Positions 1-9,383 of a stretch of 59,806 nucleotides of DNA are shown one piece after another; within the stretch, counting starts at the first letter, position 1, and every line of letters starts with the position of its first letter. The notes under the pieces were generated by a model, which saw only the letters and a program-made list of their open reading frames with translations, did no database searches and was not told the origin of the DNA. The DNA comes from Flavobacterium sp. CYK-55 (GTDB lineage: Bacteria; Bacteroidota; Bacteroidia; Flavobacteriales; Flavobacteriaceae), in contig NZ_JAHCDK010000015.1 in the NCBI RefSeq assembly GCF_018413465.1, positions 1 to 59,806 on the forward strand. Direction: 5' to 3'. The position numbers were made by a program, and so were the translations under genes.

Positions 1-3000
1 CTACCTACACCGTAAGTGGATTAACTGCTGGTAGTTATACTTTTACCGTGACCAATTCGGTTGGTTGTACTTCAGTAGCTTCGGCATCGGCAACGATTAA
101 CGCACAGCCTCCAACGCCTTCGGCACCCACCATCGGAACCATTACGCAAACCACTTGCGCATCATCAACCGGAAGTATAGAACTCACCGGACTTCCTGCC
201 GGAACTTGGACCATTAATCCAGGGGCAATTGCAGGCTCAGGAGCTACCTACATCGTGAGTGGTTTGATAGCAGGCAGTTATACTTTTACCGTGACCAATT
301 CGGTTGGTTGTACTTCAGTAGCTTCGGCTTCGGCAACGATTAACGCACAGCCTCCAACGCCTTCGGCACCCACCATCGGAACCATTACGCAAACCACTTG
401 CGCATCATCAACCGGAAGTATTGAACTCACCGGGCTTCCTGCCGGAACTTGGACCATTAATCCTGGAGCTATTGCCGGATCGGGTGCAACATATACTGTA
501 AGTGGATTAACAGCAGGTAGTTATAGCTACACCGTTACCAATTCAGTAGGTTGTACTTCAGTAGCTTCGGCATCGGCAACGATTAACGCACAGCCTCCAA
601 CACCTTCGGCACCCACCATCGGAACTATTACGCAAACCACTTGCGCATCATCAACCGGAAGTATTGAACTCAACGGGCTTCCTGCCGGAACTTGGACCAT
701 TAATCCAGGGGCTATTGCCGGATCGGGTGCAACATATACTGTAAGTGGATTAACTGCTGGTAGTTATACTTTTACCGTGACCAATTCGGTTGGTTGTACT
801 TCAGCAGCTTCGGCTTCGGCAACGATTAACGCACAGCCTCCAACGCCTTCGGCACCCACCATCGGAACTATTACGCAAACCACTTGCGCATCATCAACCG
901 GAAGTATAGAACTCACCGGACTTCCTGCCGGAACTTGGACCATTAATCCGGGAGCAATTGCAGGCTCAGGAGCTACCTACACCGTAAGTGGATTAACTGC
1001 TGGTAGTTATACTTTTACCGTGACCAATTCGGTTGGTTGTACTTCAGTAGCTTCGGCATCGGCAACGATTAACGCACAGCCTCCAACGCCTTCGGCACCA
1101 ACCATCGGAACCATTACGCAAACCACTTGCGCATCATCAACCGGAAGTATAGAACTCACCGGACTTCCTGCCGGAACTTGGACCATTAATCCAGGGGCAA
1201 TTGCAGGCTCAGGAGCTACCTACACCGTGAGTGGTTTGATAGCAGGCAGTTATACTTTTACCGTGACCAATTCGGTTGGTTGTACTTCAGTAGCTTCGGC
1301 TTCGGCAACGATTAACGCACAGCCTCCAACACCTTCGGCTCCAACTTCAACCGGAAATATAGTTCAGTGCGAGCAATCACCTATTCAAATTCTCAATGCT
1401 GATAATGCTATTACTCAAGTGACCGGTACTACCTATACTTGGTTTGATGCTCCAACAGCTGGTAATCTTGTGGCTTCACCAACACTCAACACTGTTGGAA
1501 CTGTAACTTATTATGTAGAAGCTAATAATGGTTGCATTTCGTTAACTAGAACTGCGGTAACACTCACCATCAATCCGGCACCTGCCGCTCCGGTATCAGC
1601 TGGCAATATCACCCAATGTGAACAATCACCTATTCAAACCATTACCGCTACGGCTTCGGTTCCGGTTGCACAAACCATCACTTGGTATGATGCACCGATT
1701 GGTGGACTGGTTGTGGCTTCACCAACACTCAACACTGTTGGAACAGTGACTTATTACGCTGAGGCCAACGATGGAACTTGTCCGTCTTATACAAGAACTG
1801 CGGTAACACTCACCATCAATCCGGCACCAGCAGCGCCAACTTCTACCGGAAACATCACCCAATGTGAACAATCACCTATTCAAACCATTACCGCTACAGC
1901 TTCGGTTCCGGTTGCACAAACCATCACTTGGTATGATGCACCGATTGGTGGACTGGTTGTGGCTTCACCAACACTCAACACCGTTGGAACGGTGACTTAT
2001 TACGCTGAGGCCAACGATGGAACTTGTCCGTCTTATGCAAGAACTGCGGTAACACTCACCATCAATTCGGCTCCTGCTGCTCCGGTATCAGGTGGCAATA
2101 TCACCCAATGTGAACAATCGCCTATTCAAACCATTACCGCTACAGCTTCAGTTCCGGCTTCACAAACCATCACTTGGTATGATGCGCCAATCGGTGGACT
2201 AGTTGTGGCTTCACCAACACTCAACACTGTTGGAACGGTGACTTATTACGCTGAGGCCAACGATGGAACTTGTCCGTCTTATACAAGAACTGCGGTAACA
2301 CTCACCATCCATCCGGCACCTGCTGCTCCGGTATCAGCTGGCAATATCACCCAATGTGAACAATCGCCTATTCAAACCCTTACCGCTACGGCTTCGGTTC
2401 CGGCTGCACAAACCATCACTTGGTATGATGCGCCAATCGGTGGGCTGGTTGTGGCTTCTCCAACACTTAGCACCGTTGGAACGGTGACTTATTACGCTGA
2501 GGCCAACGATGGAACTTGTCCGTCTTATGCAAGAACTGCGGTAACACTCACCATCAATCCGGCACCTACTGCTCCGGTATCAGCTGGCAATATCACCCAA
2601 TGTGAACAATCGCCTATTCAAACCCTTACCGCTACAGCTTCGGTTCCGGTTGCACAAACCATCACTTGGTATGATGCACCGATTGGTGGACTGGTTGTGG
2701 CTTCTCCAACACTCAACACCGTTGGAACGGTGACTTATTACGCTGAGGCCAACGATGGAACTTGTAATTCACTCACCCGAACATCCCTAACTTTAACCAT
2801 CAATCCGGCTCCTGCTGCTCCGGTATCAGGTGGCAATATCACCCAATGTGAACAATCGCCTATTCAAACCATTACCGCTACAGCTTCGGTTCCGGCTTCA
2901 CAAACCATCACTTGGTATGATGCACCGATTGGTGGACTGGTTGTGGCTTCACCAACACTCAACACTGTTGGAACGGTAACTTATTACGCTGAGACCAACG

Positions 3001-6000
3001 ATGGAACTTGTCCGTCTTATACAAGAACTGCGGTAACACTCACCATCAATCCGGCACCAGCAGCGCCAACTTCTACCGGAAACATCACACAATGTGAACA
3101 ATCGCCTATTCAAACTTTAGATGCGCGCAATGCCATTACCACAGTAACCGGAATTAGCTATACTTGGTATGATGCCCCAACTGCCGGTTTGGTAGTGGCA
3201 ACCCCTACTTTAAATACCGTTGGAACCGTTACTTATTACGTAGAAGCAAATGATGGAACTTGCCCATCTTATGCTAGAACAGCAGTTACTTTAACCATCA
3301 ATCCGGCACCTGCTGCTCCGGTATCAGGTGGCAATATCACCCAATGTGAACAATCGCCTATTCAAACCATTACCGCTACGGCTTCGGTTCCGGTTGCACA
3401 AACCATCACTTGGTATGATGCACCGATTGGTGGACTGGTTGCGGCTTCACCAACACTCAACACTGTTGGAACAGTGACTTATTACGCTGAGGCAAACGAT
3501 GGAACTTGTCCGTCTTATGCAAGAACTGCGGTAACACTCACCATCAATCCGGCACCTGCCGCTCCGGTATCAGCTGGCAATATCACACAATGTGAACAAT
3601 CACCTATTCAAACCCTTACCGCTACAGCTTCAGTTCCTGTTGCACAAACCATCACTTGGTATGATGCACCGATTGGTGGACTGGTTGTGGCTTCACCAAC
3701 ACTCAACACCGTTGGAACGGTGACTTATTACGCTGAGGCCAACGATGGAACTTGTCCGTCTTATGCAAGAACTGCGGTAACACTCACCATCAATTCGGCT
3801 CCTGCTGCTCCGGTATCAGGTGGCAATATCACCCAATGTGAACAATCGCCTATTCAAACCATTACCGCTACAGCTTCAGTTCCGGCTTCACAAACCATCA
3901 CTTGGTATGATGCGCCAATCGGTGGACTAGTTGTGGCTTCACCAACACTCAACACTGTTGGAACGGTGACTTATTACGCTGAGGCCAACGATGGAACTTG
4001 TCCGTCTTATACAAGAACTGCGGTAACACTCACCATCCATCCGGCACCTGCTGCTCCGGTATCAGCTGGCAATATCACCCAATGTGAACAATCGCCTATT
4101 CAAACCCTTACCGCTACGGCTTCGGTTCCGGCTGCACAAACCATCACTTGGTATGATGCGCCAATCGGTGGGCTGGTTGTGGCTTCTCCAACACTTAGCA
4201 CCGTTGGAACGGTGACTTATTACGCTGAGGCCAACGATGGAACTTGTCCGTCTTATGCAAGAACTGCGGTAACACTCACCATCAATCCGGCACCTACTGC
4301 TCCGGTATCAGCTGGCAATATCACCCAATGTGAACAATCGCCTATTCAAACCCTTACCGCTACAGCTTCGGTTCCGGTTGCACAAACCATCACTTGGTAT
4401 GATGCACCGATTGGTGGACTGGTTGTGGCTTCTCCAACACTCAACACCGTTGGAACGGTGACTTATTACGCTGAGGCCAACGATGGAACTTGTAATTCAC
4501 TCACCCGAACATCCCTAACTTTAACCATCAATCCGGCTCCTGCTGCTCCGGTATCAGGTGGCAATATCACACAATGTGAACAATCGCCTATTCAAACCCT
4601 TACCGCTACGGCTTCGGTTCCGGTTGCACAAACCATCACTTGGTATGATGCGCCAATCGGTGGACTGGTTGTAGCTTCTCCAACACTTAGCACTGTTGGA
4701 ACGGTGACTTATTATGCTGAGGCCAACGATGGAACTTGTCCGTCTTATACAAGAACTGCGGTAACACTCACCATCAATCCGGCACCTGCTGCTCCGGTAT
4801 CAGCTGGCAATATCACCCAATGTGAACAATCACCTATTCAAACCATTACCGCTACAGCTTCGGTTCCGGCTGCACAAACCATCACTTGGTATGATGCACC
4901 GATTGGTGGACTGGTTGTGGCTTCACCAACACTCAACACCGTTGGAACGGTAACTTATTACGCTGAGGCCAACGATGGAACTTGTAATTCACTCACCCGA
5001 ACATCCCTAACTTTAACCATCAATCCGGCTCCTGCTGCTCCAACTTCAACCGGAAATATTACACAATGTGAATCTTTCCCAATTCAAACCTTGGATGCGA
5101 ACAATGCTATCGTATCAGTGCCGGGAATCAATATTGTTTGGTATAACTTACCAACCGGAGGATCTATTGTCAGCACACCTACTTTAAGTGTTATCGGGAC
5201 CATTACCTATTATGCTGAAGCAAATGATATAAATTGTCCATCGTATACAAGAACTCCGGTAACTCTCACTATTGAACCTGCACCTGCAGCACCTATTTCA
5301 ACCGGAAATATTACTGAATGTGAACAATTACCTATTCAAACCTTGGATGCAAATGATGCAATTACTGCTGTGACCGGACAGACGGTAATTTGGTATGATG
5401 CCCCAGTTGGCGGAAATATTATTGCCTCTCCTACATGGAGTTCTCTGGGAAGTTTTATTTGTTACGGGGCATCTTATGACGGAACCTGTGAATCAAACGT
5501 ACGAACTCAAGTTACCTTAACGATTATTCCTGCGCCTGGTGTACCAATTTTTGGAAATGACACTACAGAATGTGCACAATCACCATTGCAAACGCTCACG
5601 GCTATGGCCGTAGTTCCGCCAGGTCAGTCTGTTCGTTGGTATGACGCCCCAACCGGTGGGAACTTAGTGCCGAACCCAAGTTTGAATAGCATAGGAACCA
5701 TAACCTATTACGGTGAAGCTTTTAATGGAACATGTGCTTCAACTACAAGGCTCCCGGTTGTTTTAACTATTAATCCTTCGCCGGCGGCTCCGGTATCTGG
5801 CGGAAATATAACTGAATGCGAACAATCGCCAATACAAACTTTGACCGCAACTGCCAGCGTTCCTTCAGGACAAACTATAGTTTGGTATGATGCTCAAACC
5901 GGTGGAAACGTAGTTTCAAATGCCATACTCAACACTCCGGGTAGTGTAACTTATTATGCCGAAGCTACTGATGGAATTTGTCAATCTTTGACCCGAACTG

Positions 6001-8180
6001 CAGTAACTTTGACTATTGAACCTGCTCCGGCAGCTCCGATTTCGGGTGGTAATATTACTCAGTGCGCACAAGCTCCGCTGCAAACTATTACAGCAACAGC
6101 TAGTGCAGGTGTTGGACAATCGGTTAGTTGGTTTACTTCGCCAACCGGCGGAATTGCTATTACAAACCCTACCCTAAATGCTATAGGAACTATAACCTTT
6201 TATGCTGAAGCCAGCCAAGGAAATTGTAAATCATTTACAAGAACACCCGTTACGTTGACTATAGATCCGTCTCCGGCACCACCAATTACTGGAGGTGATA
6301 TTACCCAATGTGCCAATAATCCAATTCAAACTTTAACAGCCACGGCAACACCGGCCAATATAGGTGATGTTATCAGTTGGTTTGATGCTCCTTCTGGAGG
6401 AAATCTGATTACTAATCCACAATTAAACACCTTTGGGGCAGTTACCTATTATGCTGAATCTAGTAATGGATTGTGTCCGTCATTGACCAGAACAGCTGTT
6501 ACCTTGACACTTAATGCAAAACCATCGGCTCCAACGGTTATAATAACACAGCCTGATTGTACAACGAGCACCGGTTCATTTACTGTATTTCCGGTAGCCC
6601 CCGGAGTAACTTATAGTTTTGACGGAAGTCCGTTTACCGGTAACACCTTTTATGATTTGATTCCTGAAAATTCAACGCACACTTTAGTAGCTCAGAATAT
6701 TTCAAATTGTACTTCTGCAACAACAACAATTGTGATTCAACAACAACCTACTACGCCCAATGCCCCTGTAGTTTTGGTTACCCAACCAAACTGCACAGTT
6801 GCTACAGGTATTATTGACATTACACCAATTCCGGGTGAAACCTATAGTTTTGACAATGGTCCGTTTGTAGCTGTATTTAATTACCCGAATTTAATTGATG
6901 GTTCAACGCACACCATCAGAGCTAAAAATTCAGCTGGTTGCTTTTCAGTGCTGACAACTGTTCAGTTAGATGTTCAACCAACAACACCAACAGCACCTAT
7001 ATTAACCGCTACGCAACCAACATGTGCCATTTCAACCGGAAGCATTAGCATAACCGGAAGCATTGGCGAAACCTATAGTATTGATGGCGGTCCATTTACA
7101 AGCAATTTGGTTTATCCGAACTTGGCGGCAGGTTCAACCCATAATGTTCGTGCGCAGAATGCTGCAGGATGTATATCGGTAGCCAGTTCGTTTACTTTAG
7201 ATCCGCAACCACCAACACCGGGTGCTCCATCATATACGATGGTTCCTCCTACTTGCAGTGACGATTTTGGGTCGGTAAATATTATTCAGGTACCGGGTGA
7301 ATTGTATAGTTTTGACGGAGGTCCGTTTAGTGCCACTTTAAACTATCCGAATTTACCATCGGCCTCTACACACACTATTGTAGCACAAAACAGTTTTAAC
7401 TGTGAATCAACAGCTACAGTCATTAACATCAATCCACAACCGATTACTCCATTGCCAATATTATATGATGGTGTTATCTGTGTTGATGAACTCACTGGCG
7501 TACCGTTTAAAACATACATTTTAGATACACAGCTCAATTTAGCAACCCACACTTTTGTCTGGTATCTTGACGGAAATGTATTGCCCGATACGGGTAACGC
7601 TATTCAAGCTACCCAACCGGGTATTTACGGAGTAATAGCTACTAACATCAATGGATGTACGTCGGCTTTAGTCACTGCTCAGATTACAGCTTCCACCCCA
7701 GGCTTAAGCATAGATACAGAGGTAAGTAATCAATTCAGCAATCAAACTTCGGTTCTAGTCACAGTCAATTCGGGAACCGGTCCGTTTTTGTATCAAATAG
7801 ATTTCGGGCCGCAACAAGCGTCAAATATATTTACATCAGTAAATCCGGGTATACATCAAGTTCATGTAACTGATGAAAATGGCTGTACTGATATAACCGA
7901 TGAAGTACTGGTTTTGGGTTATCCAAATTTCTTTACGCCTAATGGCGACGGCTTTAACGACACTTGGAACATTGTAGGTTTAGAAAAACAACCTGATACA
8001 GAAATTTACATTTTTGATCGCCACGGAAAATTCATCAAACAAATCAGTTCAACCACCGATGGTTGGGACGGAACTATGAACGGACAGCTTTTACCTGCCA
8101 CAGATTATTGGTTTAGAGTTGAATATACTGACAAAGGCCAACGCAAAGAATTTAAGAGCCATTTTTCATTGGTTCGGTAA
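1..8180 (+). CDS. Giant repeat-rich type IX secretion cargo with CHU_C (type B) sorting domain, 5' truncated
   Basis: The reading frame is open from base 3, so the gene begins upstream; the GTG at 48 is a Val codon inside a repeat, not a start. About 2725 residues are visible. Order: at least five 81-residue units (to about 1337), 21 units of about 82 residues resembling the CHU_C-associated Ig-like family (WYDAPxGG core, two Cys per unit), four related units of about 75 residues (6513-7440), a linker, then a C-terminal gliding-motility-associated domain from about 7915 (NFFTPNGDGFNDTW, then IYIFDRHGK, then GWDGTMNG). That domain is the type B sorting signal of the type IX secretion system, so the product is expected to be exported through the outer membrane and held at the surface or released, probably as an adhesin-like fibre. 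No PorP/SprF-type partner gene follows. The repeat function itself cannot be read from sequence. Confidence 0.93.
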   Translation, partial: TYTVSGLTAGSYTFTVTNSVGCTSVASASATINAQPPTPSAPTIGTITQTTCASSTGSIELTGLPAGTWTINPGAIAGSGATYIVSGLIAGSYTFTVTNSVGCTSVASASATINAQPPTPSAPTIGTITQTTCASSTGSIELTGLPAGTWTINPGAIAGSGATYTVSGLTAGSYSYTVTNSVGCTSVASASATINAQPPTPSAPTIGTITQTTCASSTGSIELNGLPAGTWTINPGAIAGSGATYTVSGLTAGSYTFTVTNSVGCTSAASASATINAQPPTPSAPTIGTITQTTCASSTGSIELTGLPAGTWTINPGAIAGSGATYTVSGLTAGSYTFTVTNSVGCTSVASASATINAQPPTPSAPTIGTITQTTCASSTGSIELTGLPAGTWTINPGAIAGSGATYTVSGLIAGSYTFTVTNSVGCTSVASASATINAQPPTPSAPTSTGNIVQCEQSPIQILNADNAITQVTGTTYTWFDAPTAGNLVASPTLNTVGTVTYYVEANNGCISLTRTAVTLTINPAPAAPVSAGNITQCEQSPIQTITATASVPVAQTITWYDAPIGGLVVASPTLNTVGTVTYYAEANDGTCPSYTRTAVTLTINPAPAAPTSTGNITQCEQSPIQTITATASVPVAQTITWYDAPIGGLVVASPTLNTVGTVTYYAEANDGTCPSYARTAVTLTINSAPAAPVSGGNITQCEQSPIQTITATASVPASQTITWYDAPIGGLVVASPTLNTVGTVTYYAEANDGTCPSYTRTAVTLTIHPAPAAPVSAGNITQCEQSPIQTLTATASVPAAQTITWYDAPIGGLVVASPTLSTVGTVTYYAEANDGTCPSYARTAVTLTINPAPTAPVSAGNITQCEQSPIQTLTATASVPVAQTITWYDAPIGGLVVASPTLNTVGTVTYYAEANDGTCNSLTRTSLTLTINPAPAAPVSGGNITQCEQSPIQTITATASVPASQTITWYDAPIGGLVVASPTLNTVGTVTYYAETNDGTCPSYTRTAVTLTINPAPAAPTSTGNITQCEQSPIQTLDARNAITTVTGISYTWYDAPTAGLVVATPTLNTVGTVTYYVEANDGTCPSYARTAVTLTINPAPAAPVSGGNITQCEQSPIQTITATASVPVAQTITWYDAPIGGLVAASPTLNTVGTVTYYAEANDGTCPSYARTAVTLTINPAPAAPVSAGNITQCEQSPIQTLTATASVPVAQTITWYDAPIGGLVVASPTLNTVGTVTYYAEANDGTCPSYARTAVTLTINSAPAAPVSGGNITQCEQSPIQTITATASVPASQTITWYDAPIGGLVVASPTLNTVGTVTYYAEANDGTCPSYTRTAVTLTIHPAPAAPVSAGNITQCEQSPIQTLTATASVPAAQTITWYDAPIGGLVVASPTLSTVGTVTYYAEANDGTCPSYARTAVTLTINPAPTAPVSAGNITQCEQSPIQTLTATASVPVAQTITWYDAPIGGLVVASPTLNTVGTVTYYAEANDGTCNSLTRTSLTLTINPAPAAPVSGGNITQCEQSPIQTLTATASVPVAQTITWYDAPIGGLVVASPTLSTVGTVTYYAEANDGTCPSYTRTAVTLTINPAPAAPVSAGNITQCEQSPIQTITATASVPAAQTITWYDAPIGGLVVASPTLNTVGTVTYYAEANDGTCNSLTRTSLTLTINPAPAAPTSTGNITQCESFPIQTLDANNAIVSVPGINIVWYNLPTGGSIVSTPTLSVIGTITYYAEANDINCPSYTRTPVTLTIEPAPAAPISTGNITECEQLPIQTLDANDAITAVTGQTVIWYDAPVGGNIIASPTWSSLGSFICYGASYDGTCESNVRTQVTLTIIPAPGVPIFGNDTTECAQSPLQTLTAMAVVPPGQSVRWYDAPTGGNLVPNPSLNSIGTITYYGEAFNGTCASTTRLPVVLTINPSPAAPVSGGNITECEQSPIQTLTATASVPSGQTIVWYDAQTGGNVVSNAILNTPGSVTYYAEATDGICQSLTRTAVTLTIEPAPAAPISGGNITQCAQAPLQTITATASAGVGQSVSWFTSPTGGIAITNPTLNAIGTITFYAEASQGNCKSFTRTPVTLTIDPSPAPPITGGDITQCANNPIQTLTATATPANIGDVISWFDAPSGGNLITNPQLNTFGAVTYYAESSNGLCPSLTRTAVTLTLNAKPSAPTVIITQPDCTTSTGSFTVFPVAPGVTYSFDGSPFTGNTFYDLIPENSTHTLVAQNISNCTSATTTIVIQQQPTTPNAPVVLVTQPNCTVATGIIDITPIPGETYSFDNGPFVAVFNYPNLIDGSTHTIRAKNSAGCFSVLTTVQLDVQPTTPTAPILTATQPTCAISTGSISITGSIGETYSIDGGPFTSNLVYPNLAAGSTHNVRAQNAAGCISVASSFTLDPQPPTPGAPSYTMVPPTCSDDFGSVNIIQVPGELYSFDGGPFSATLNYPNLPSASTHTIVAQNSFNCESTATVININPQPITPLPILYDGVICVDELTGVPFKTYILDTQLNLATHTFVWYLDGNVLPDTGNAIQATQPGIYGVIATNINGCTSALVTAQITASTPGLSIDTEVSNQFSNQTSVLVTVNSGTGPFLYQIDFGPQQASNIFTSVNPGIHQVHVTDENGCTDITDEVLVLGYPNFFTPNGDGFNDTWNIVGLEKQPDTEIYIFDRHGKFIKQISSTTDGWDGTMNGQLLPATDYWFRVEYTDKGQRKEFKSHFSLVR
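3..1337 (+). repeat. 81-residue (243-bp) protein repeat array A
   Basis: Five complete units plus a partial one at the window edge, nearly identical at DNA level, with a strict 243-bp period (the ACCAATTCGGTTGGTTG segment recurs at 51, 294 and so on). Each unit carries two Cys (TTCASS and VGCTS) and a GLPAGTW...SGLTAGSYTFTV core, consistent with a small beta-sandwich of the SprB-repeat kind. Differences between units are single substitutions (T/I, L/N, V/A), indicating recent expansion or conversion. Confidence 0.9.
1911..2842 (+). repeat. Identical 932-bp block within array B, copy 1
   Basis: Read by eye, this stretch is identical to 3639-4570, 1728 bp downstream. It covers about 3.8 repeat units, including rare variants (an IHP ending, a TLSTVG variant, APTAP and NSLTRTSL). 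Identity breaks on the left at base 1910 (G versus T) and on the right at 2843 (C versus A). Confidence 0.85.
3639..4570 (+). repeat. Identical 932-bp block within array B, copy 2
   Basis: Second copy of 1911-2842, offset by 1728 bp (seven units plus 6 bp). The offset exceeds exactly seven units because an atypical, longer unit near 3110-3300 lies between the copies. Confidence 0.85.
6513..7440 (+). repeat. Four diverged ~75-residue units, array C
   Basis: Four units of the form APxxxxTQPxC...STGS...GETYSFDGGPF...STHTxxAQN...C, each with two Cys. The third (CAISTGSISITGS, then AAGCISVASSFTL) resembles the array A unit (CASSTGSIELTG, then VGCTSVASASATI), so related modules flank array B on both sides. 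Confidence 0.75.
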
Positions 8181-8199
8181 GATAAAAAGGCATTTAATA

Positions 8200-8260
8200 T
8201 AGGAATTTAATTCAGTTTTGATTTCGTCAAAAAACAAATCGACTTTGAATTAAATTCCTA
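8200..8260. repeat. Intergenic 15-bp perfect inverted repeat with nested hairpin
   Basis: TAGGAATTTAATTCA (8200-8214) is the exact reverse complement of 8246-8260. Inside lies a 6-bp stem (8216-8221 with 8227-8232) around a 5-base loop. It sits between the stop of the giant gene and udk. It could end the upstream transcript, but it lacks a GC-rich stem and its right arm runs into the udk -7 element, so it could equally act as an operator or cruciform. Confidence 0.7.
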
Positions 8261-8266
8261 TTTTTG
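8259..8266 (+). promoter_or_regulatory. Bacteroidetes -7 element (TATTTTTG) for udk
   Basis: The match to TAnnTTTG is exact. Transcription would begin just after it, at or past the ATG at 8269, which argues that translation starts at the ATG at 8293. No convincing -33 element at standard spacing. Confidence 0.5.
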
Positions 8267-8292
8267 CGATGAAAACCATAACTAAAACCTCT

Positions 8293-8901
8293 ATGCTTAT
8301 TATCGGTATTGCCGGCGGAACCGGAAGCGGAAAAACCACCGTAGTGCACCAAATCATGAACGAATTGCCCCAGACCGAAGTGGGCATTATCTCTCAAGAT
8401 TCTTATTACCGCGACAATTCTAATCTGAGTTTTGAAGAGCGCGCCTTGATTAATTTTGATCACCCACGTGCTATTGATTTTGAACTTTTAGTGCATCATC
8501 TGCAAGAACTCAAAGCGGGCAACAACATTGAGCAACCGGTTTATTCATTTGTCACGCACAACCGCACCGAAGACACCATCATTACCCACCCTCGAAAAGT
8601 GATGATTGTTGAAGGTATTTTGATCCTCACCCATCCGGAACTGCGCAACTTATTTGATGTAAAAATATTCGTGCATGCTGATTCTGACGAACGACTCATT
8701 CGCCGTTTGCGTCGCGATATTGCCGAGCGCGGGCGCGATATGGACGAGGTTCTGAACCGCTACCAAACCACACTCAAACCCATGCACCAACAATTCATTG
8801 AACCCACCAAAGCCTTCGCCGATATCATCATCCCGAACGACAAATACAACACGGTGGCCATTGATGTTGTGCGCGCGGTAATTAATCAGCGTATATCATA
8901 A
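8293..8901 (+). CDS. udk: Uridine kinase
   Basis: Phosphorylates uridine and cytidine to UMP and CMP with ATP or GTP in pyrimidine salvage, in the cytoplasm. The product (202 aa) has the P-loop GGTGSGKTT at residues 8-16, then QDSYYRD, the substrate region NFDHPRAIDF, VEGILIL, and the RRLRRDIAERGRD lid segment, all characteristic of the family and at normal length. I chose the ATG at 8293 rather than 8269: known relatives begin MLIIGIAGG, and a TATTTTTG promoter element ends at 8266, too close for 8269 to be used on an ordinary transcript. It is followed by divIC after a structured repeat, an order familiar in flavobacteria. Confidence 0.95.
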   Translation: MLIIGIAGGTGSGKTTVVHQIMNELPQTEVGIISQDSYYRDNSNLSFEERALINFDHPRAIDFELLVHHLQELKAGNNIEQPVYSFVTHNRTEDTIITHPRKVMIVEGILILTHPELRNLFDVKIFVHADSDERLIRRLRRDIAERGRDMDEVLNRYQTTLKPMHQQFIEPTKAFADIIIPNDKYNTVAIDVVRAVINQRIS

Positions 8902-8916
8902 TTTTTTTGTAGTTTT

Positions 8917-8998
8917 AGGAGCTTTTTCCCGCTTTTCGCTCATATCTTTTGGCCTGTCGGCACAAAAGGATATCCGCTACAATCGGGGCTAGTTGCGC
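8917..8998 (+). repeat. Structured dispersed repeat, forward copy, abutting divIC start
   Basis: Begins GGAGCTTTTTCCCGCT and ends CCGCTACAATCGGGGCTAG. The centre is a hairpin: ATATCTTTTG (8942-8951) pairs with CAAAAGGATAT (8963-8973) with one bulged G. Aligns along its length with the reverse complement of 48143-48227. It ends about 4 bases before the divIC ATG, so it forms that gene's leader. Confidence 0.7.
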
Positions 8999-9002
8999 AA
9001 CC

Positions 9003-9356
9003 ATGGAAACACCTCAAGAAAATCCACAACCCGAAACTTCTTATAAAGACAAAGCTTGGTTCAAATTTGTGAGCAATCGCTATGTTTGGGTATTGCTTTT
9101 CTTTGGCGTTTGGATGCTATTTTTAGATAACTACTCCTATTTTGACCACCGTGTTCTTGACCAAGAAATTGAAGAACTCGAAGACAATAAAAAATACTAC
9201 CAAGACGAAATCAAAAAAGACGAGCAAAAAATAAAACAGCTCAAAAACCCCAATGAGGTTGAGCGGTATGCCCGTGAAAAATACTACATGAAACGCGACA
9301 GCGAAGACGTGTACATTGTTGAATACGAAGGCGACACAATCAAAAAAGAGCCTTAA
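9003..9356 (+). CDS. DivIC/FtsB-like septum formation initiator protein
   Basis: Small bitopic membrane protein of the FtsB/DivIC family, part of the divisome subcomplex that activates septal peptidoglycan synthesis. In 117 aa it shows a short cytoplasmic N-terminus, one membrane span at about 27-44 (YVWVLLFFGVWMLF), a charged coiled coil at about 50-82, and the family's NPNEVERYAREKYYMK segment. I chose the ATG at 9003; upstream extension to a TTG at 8949 would translate a dispersed repeat. The location between udk and mutA is usual in flavobacteria. FtsB and DivIC cannot be told apart with certainty, so no symbol is given. Confidence 0.85.
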   Translation: METPQENPQPETSYKDKAWFKFVSNRYVWVLLFFGVWMLFLDNYSYFDHRVLDQEIEELEDNKKYYQDEIKKDEQKIKQLKNPNEVERYAREKYYMKRDSEDVYIVEYEGDTIKKEP

Positions 9357-9383
9357 TATCTCACGCAGAAAATATCCCAGCTT

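Larger units (their letters stand above)
1338..6512 (+). repeat. 82-residue (246-bp) Ig-like protein repeat array B, 21 units
   Basis: Unit core: GNITQCEQSPIQT, then QTITWYDAPIGG, then TVGTVTYYAEANDGTC, then RTAVTLTINP. I count 21 units. Units 2 to 15 (about 1580 to 5040) are almost identical in DNA apart from one variant near 3110-3300, while the last six (about 5041-6512) are strongly diverged in sequence but keep the same frame and Cys pair. The pattern matches the Ig-like family associated with CHU_C domains. Confidence 0.9.

Noticed and set aside
48..50. GTG at 48 as start of the giant gene
   Set aside because: It is the Val codon of a repeat unit and the frame is open to the window edge with the same repeat sequence.
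3..6512. Regular repeats that could suggest a CRISPR-like array
   Set aside because: Periods of 243 and 246 bp keep one reading frame with conserved protein motifs and no spacers, so they are protein repeats.
8949..9002. Upstream TTG start for the DivIC/FtsB-like gene
   Set aside because: It would translate a dispersed intergenic repeat; family members begin near the ATG at 9003.
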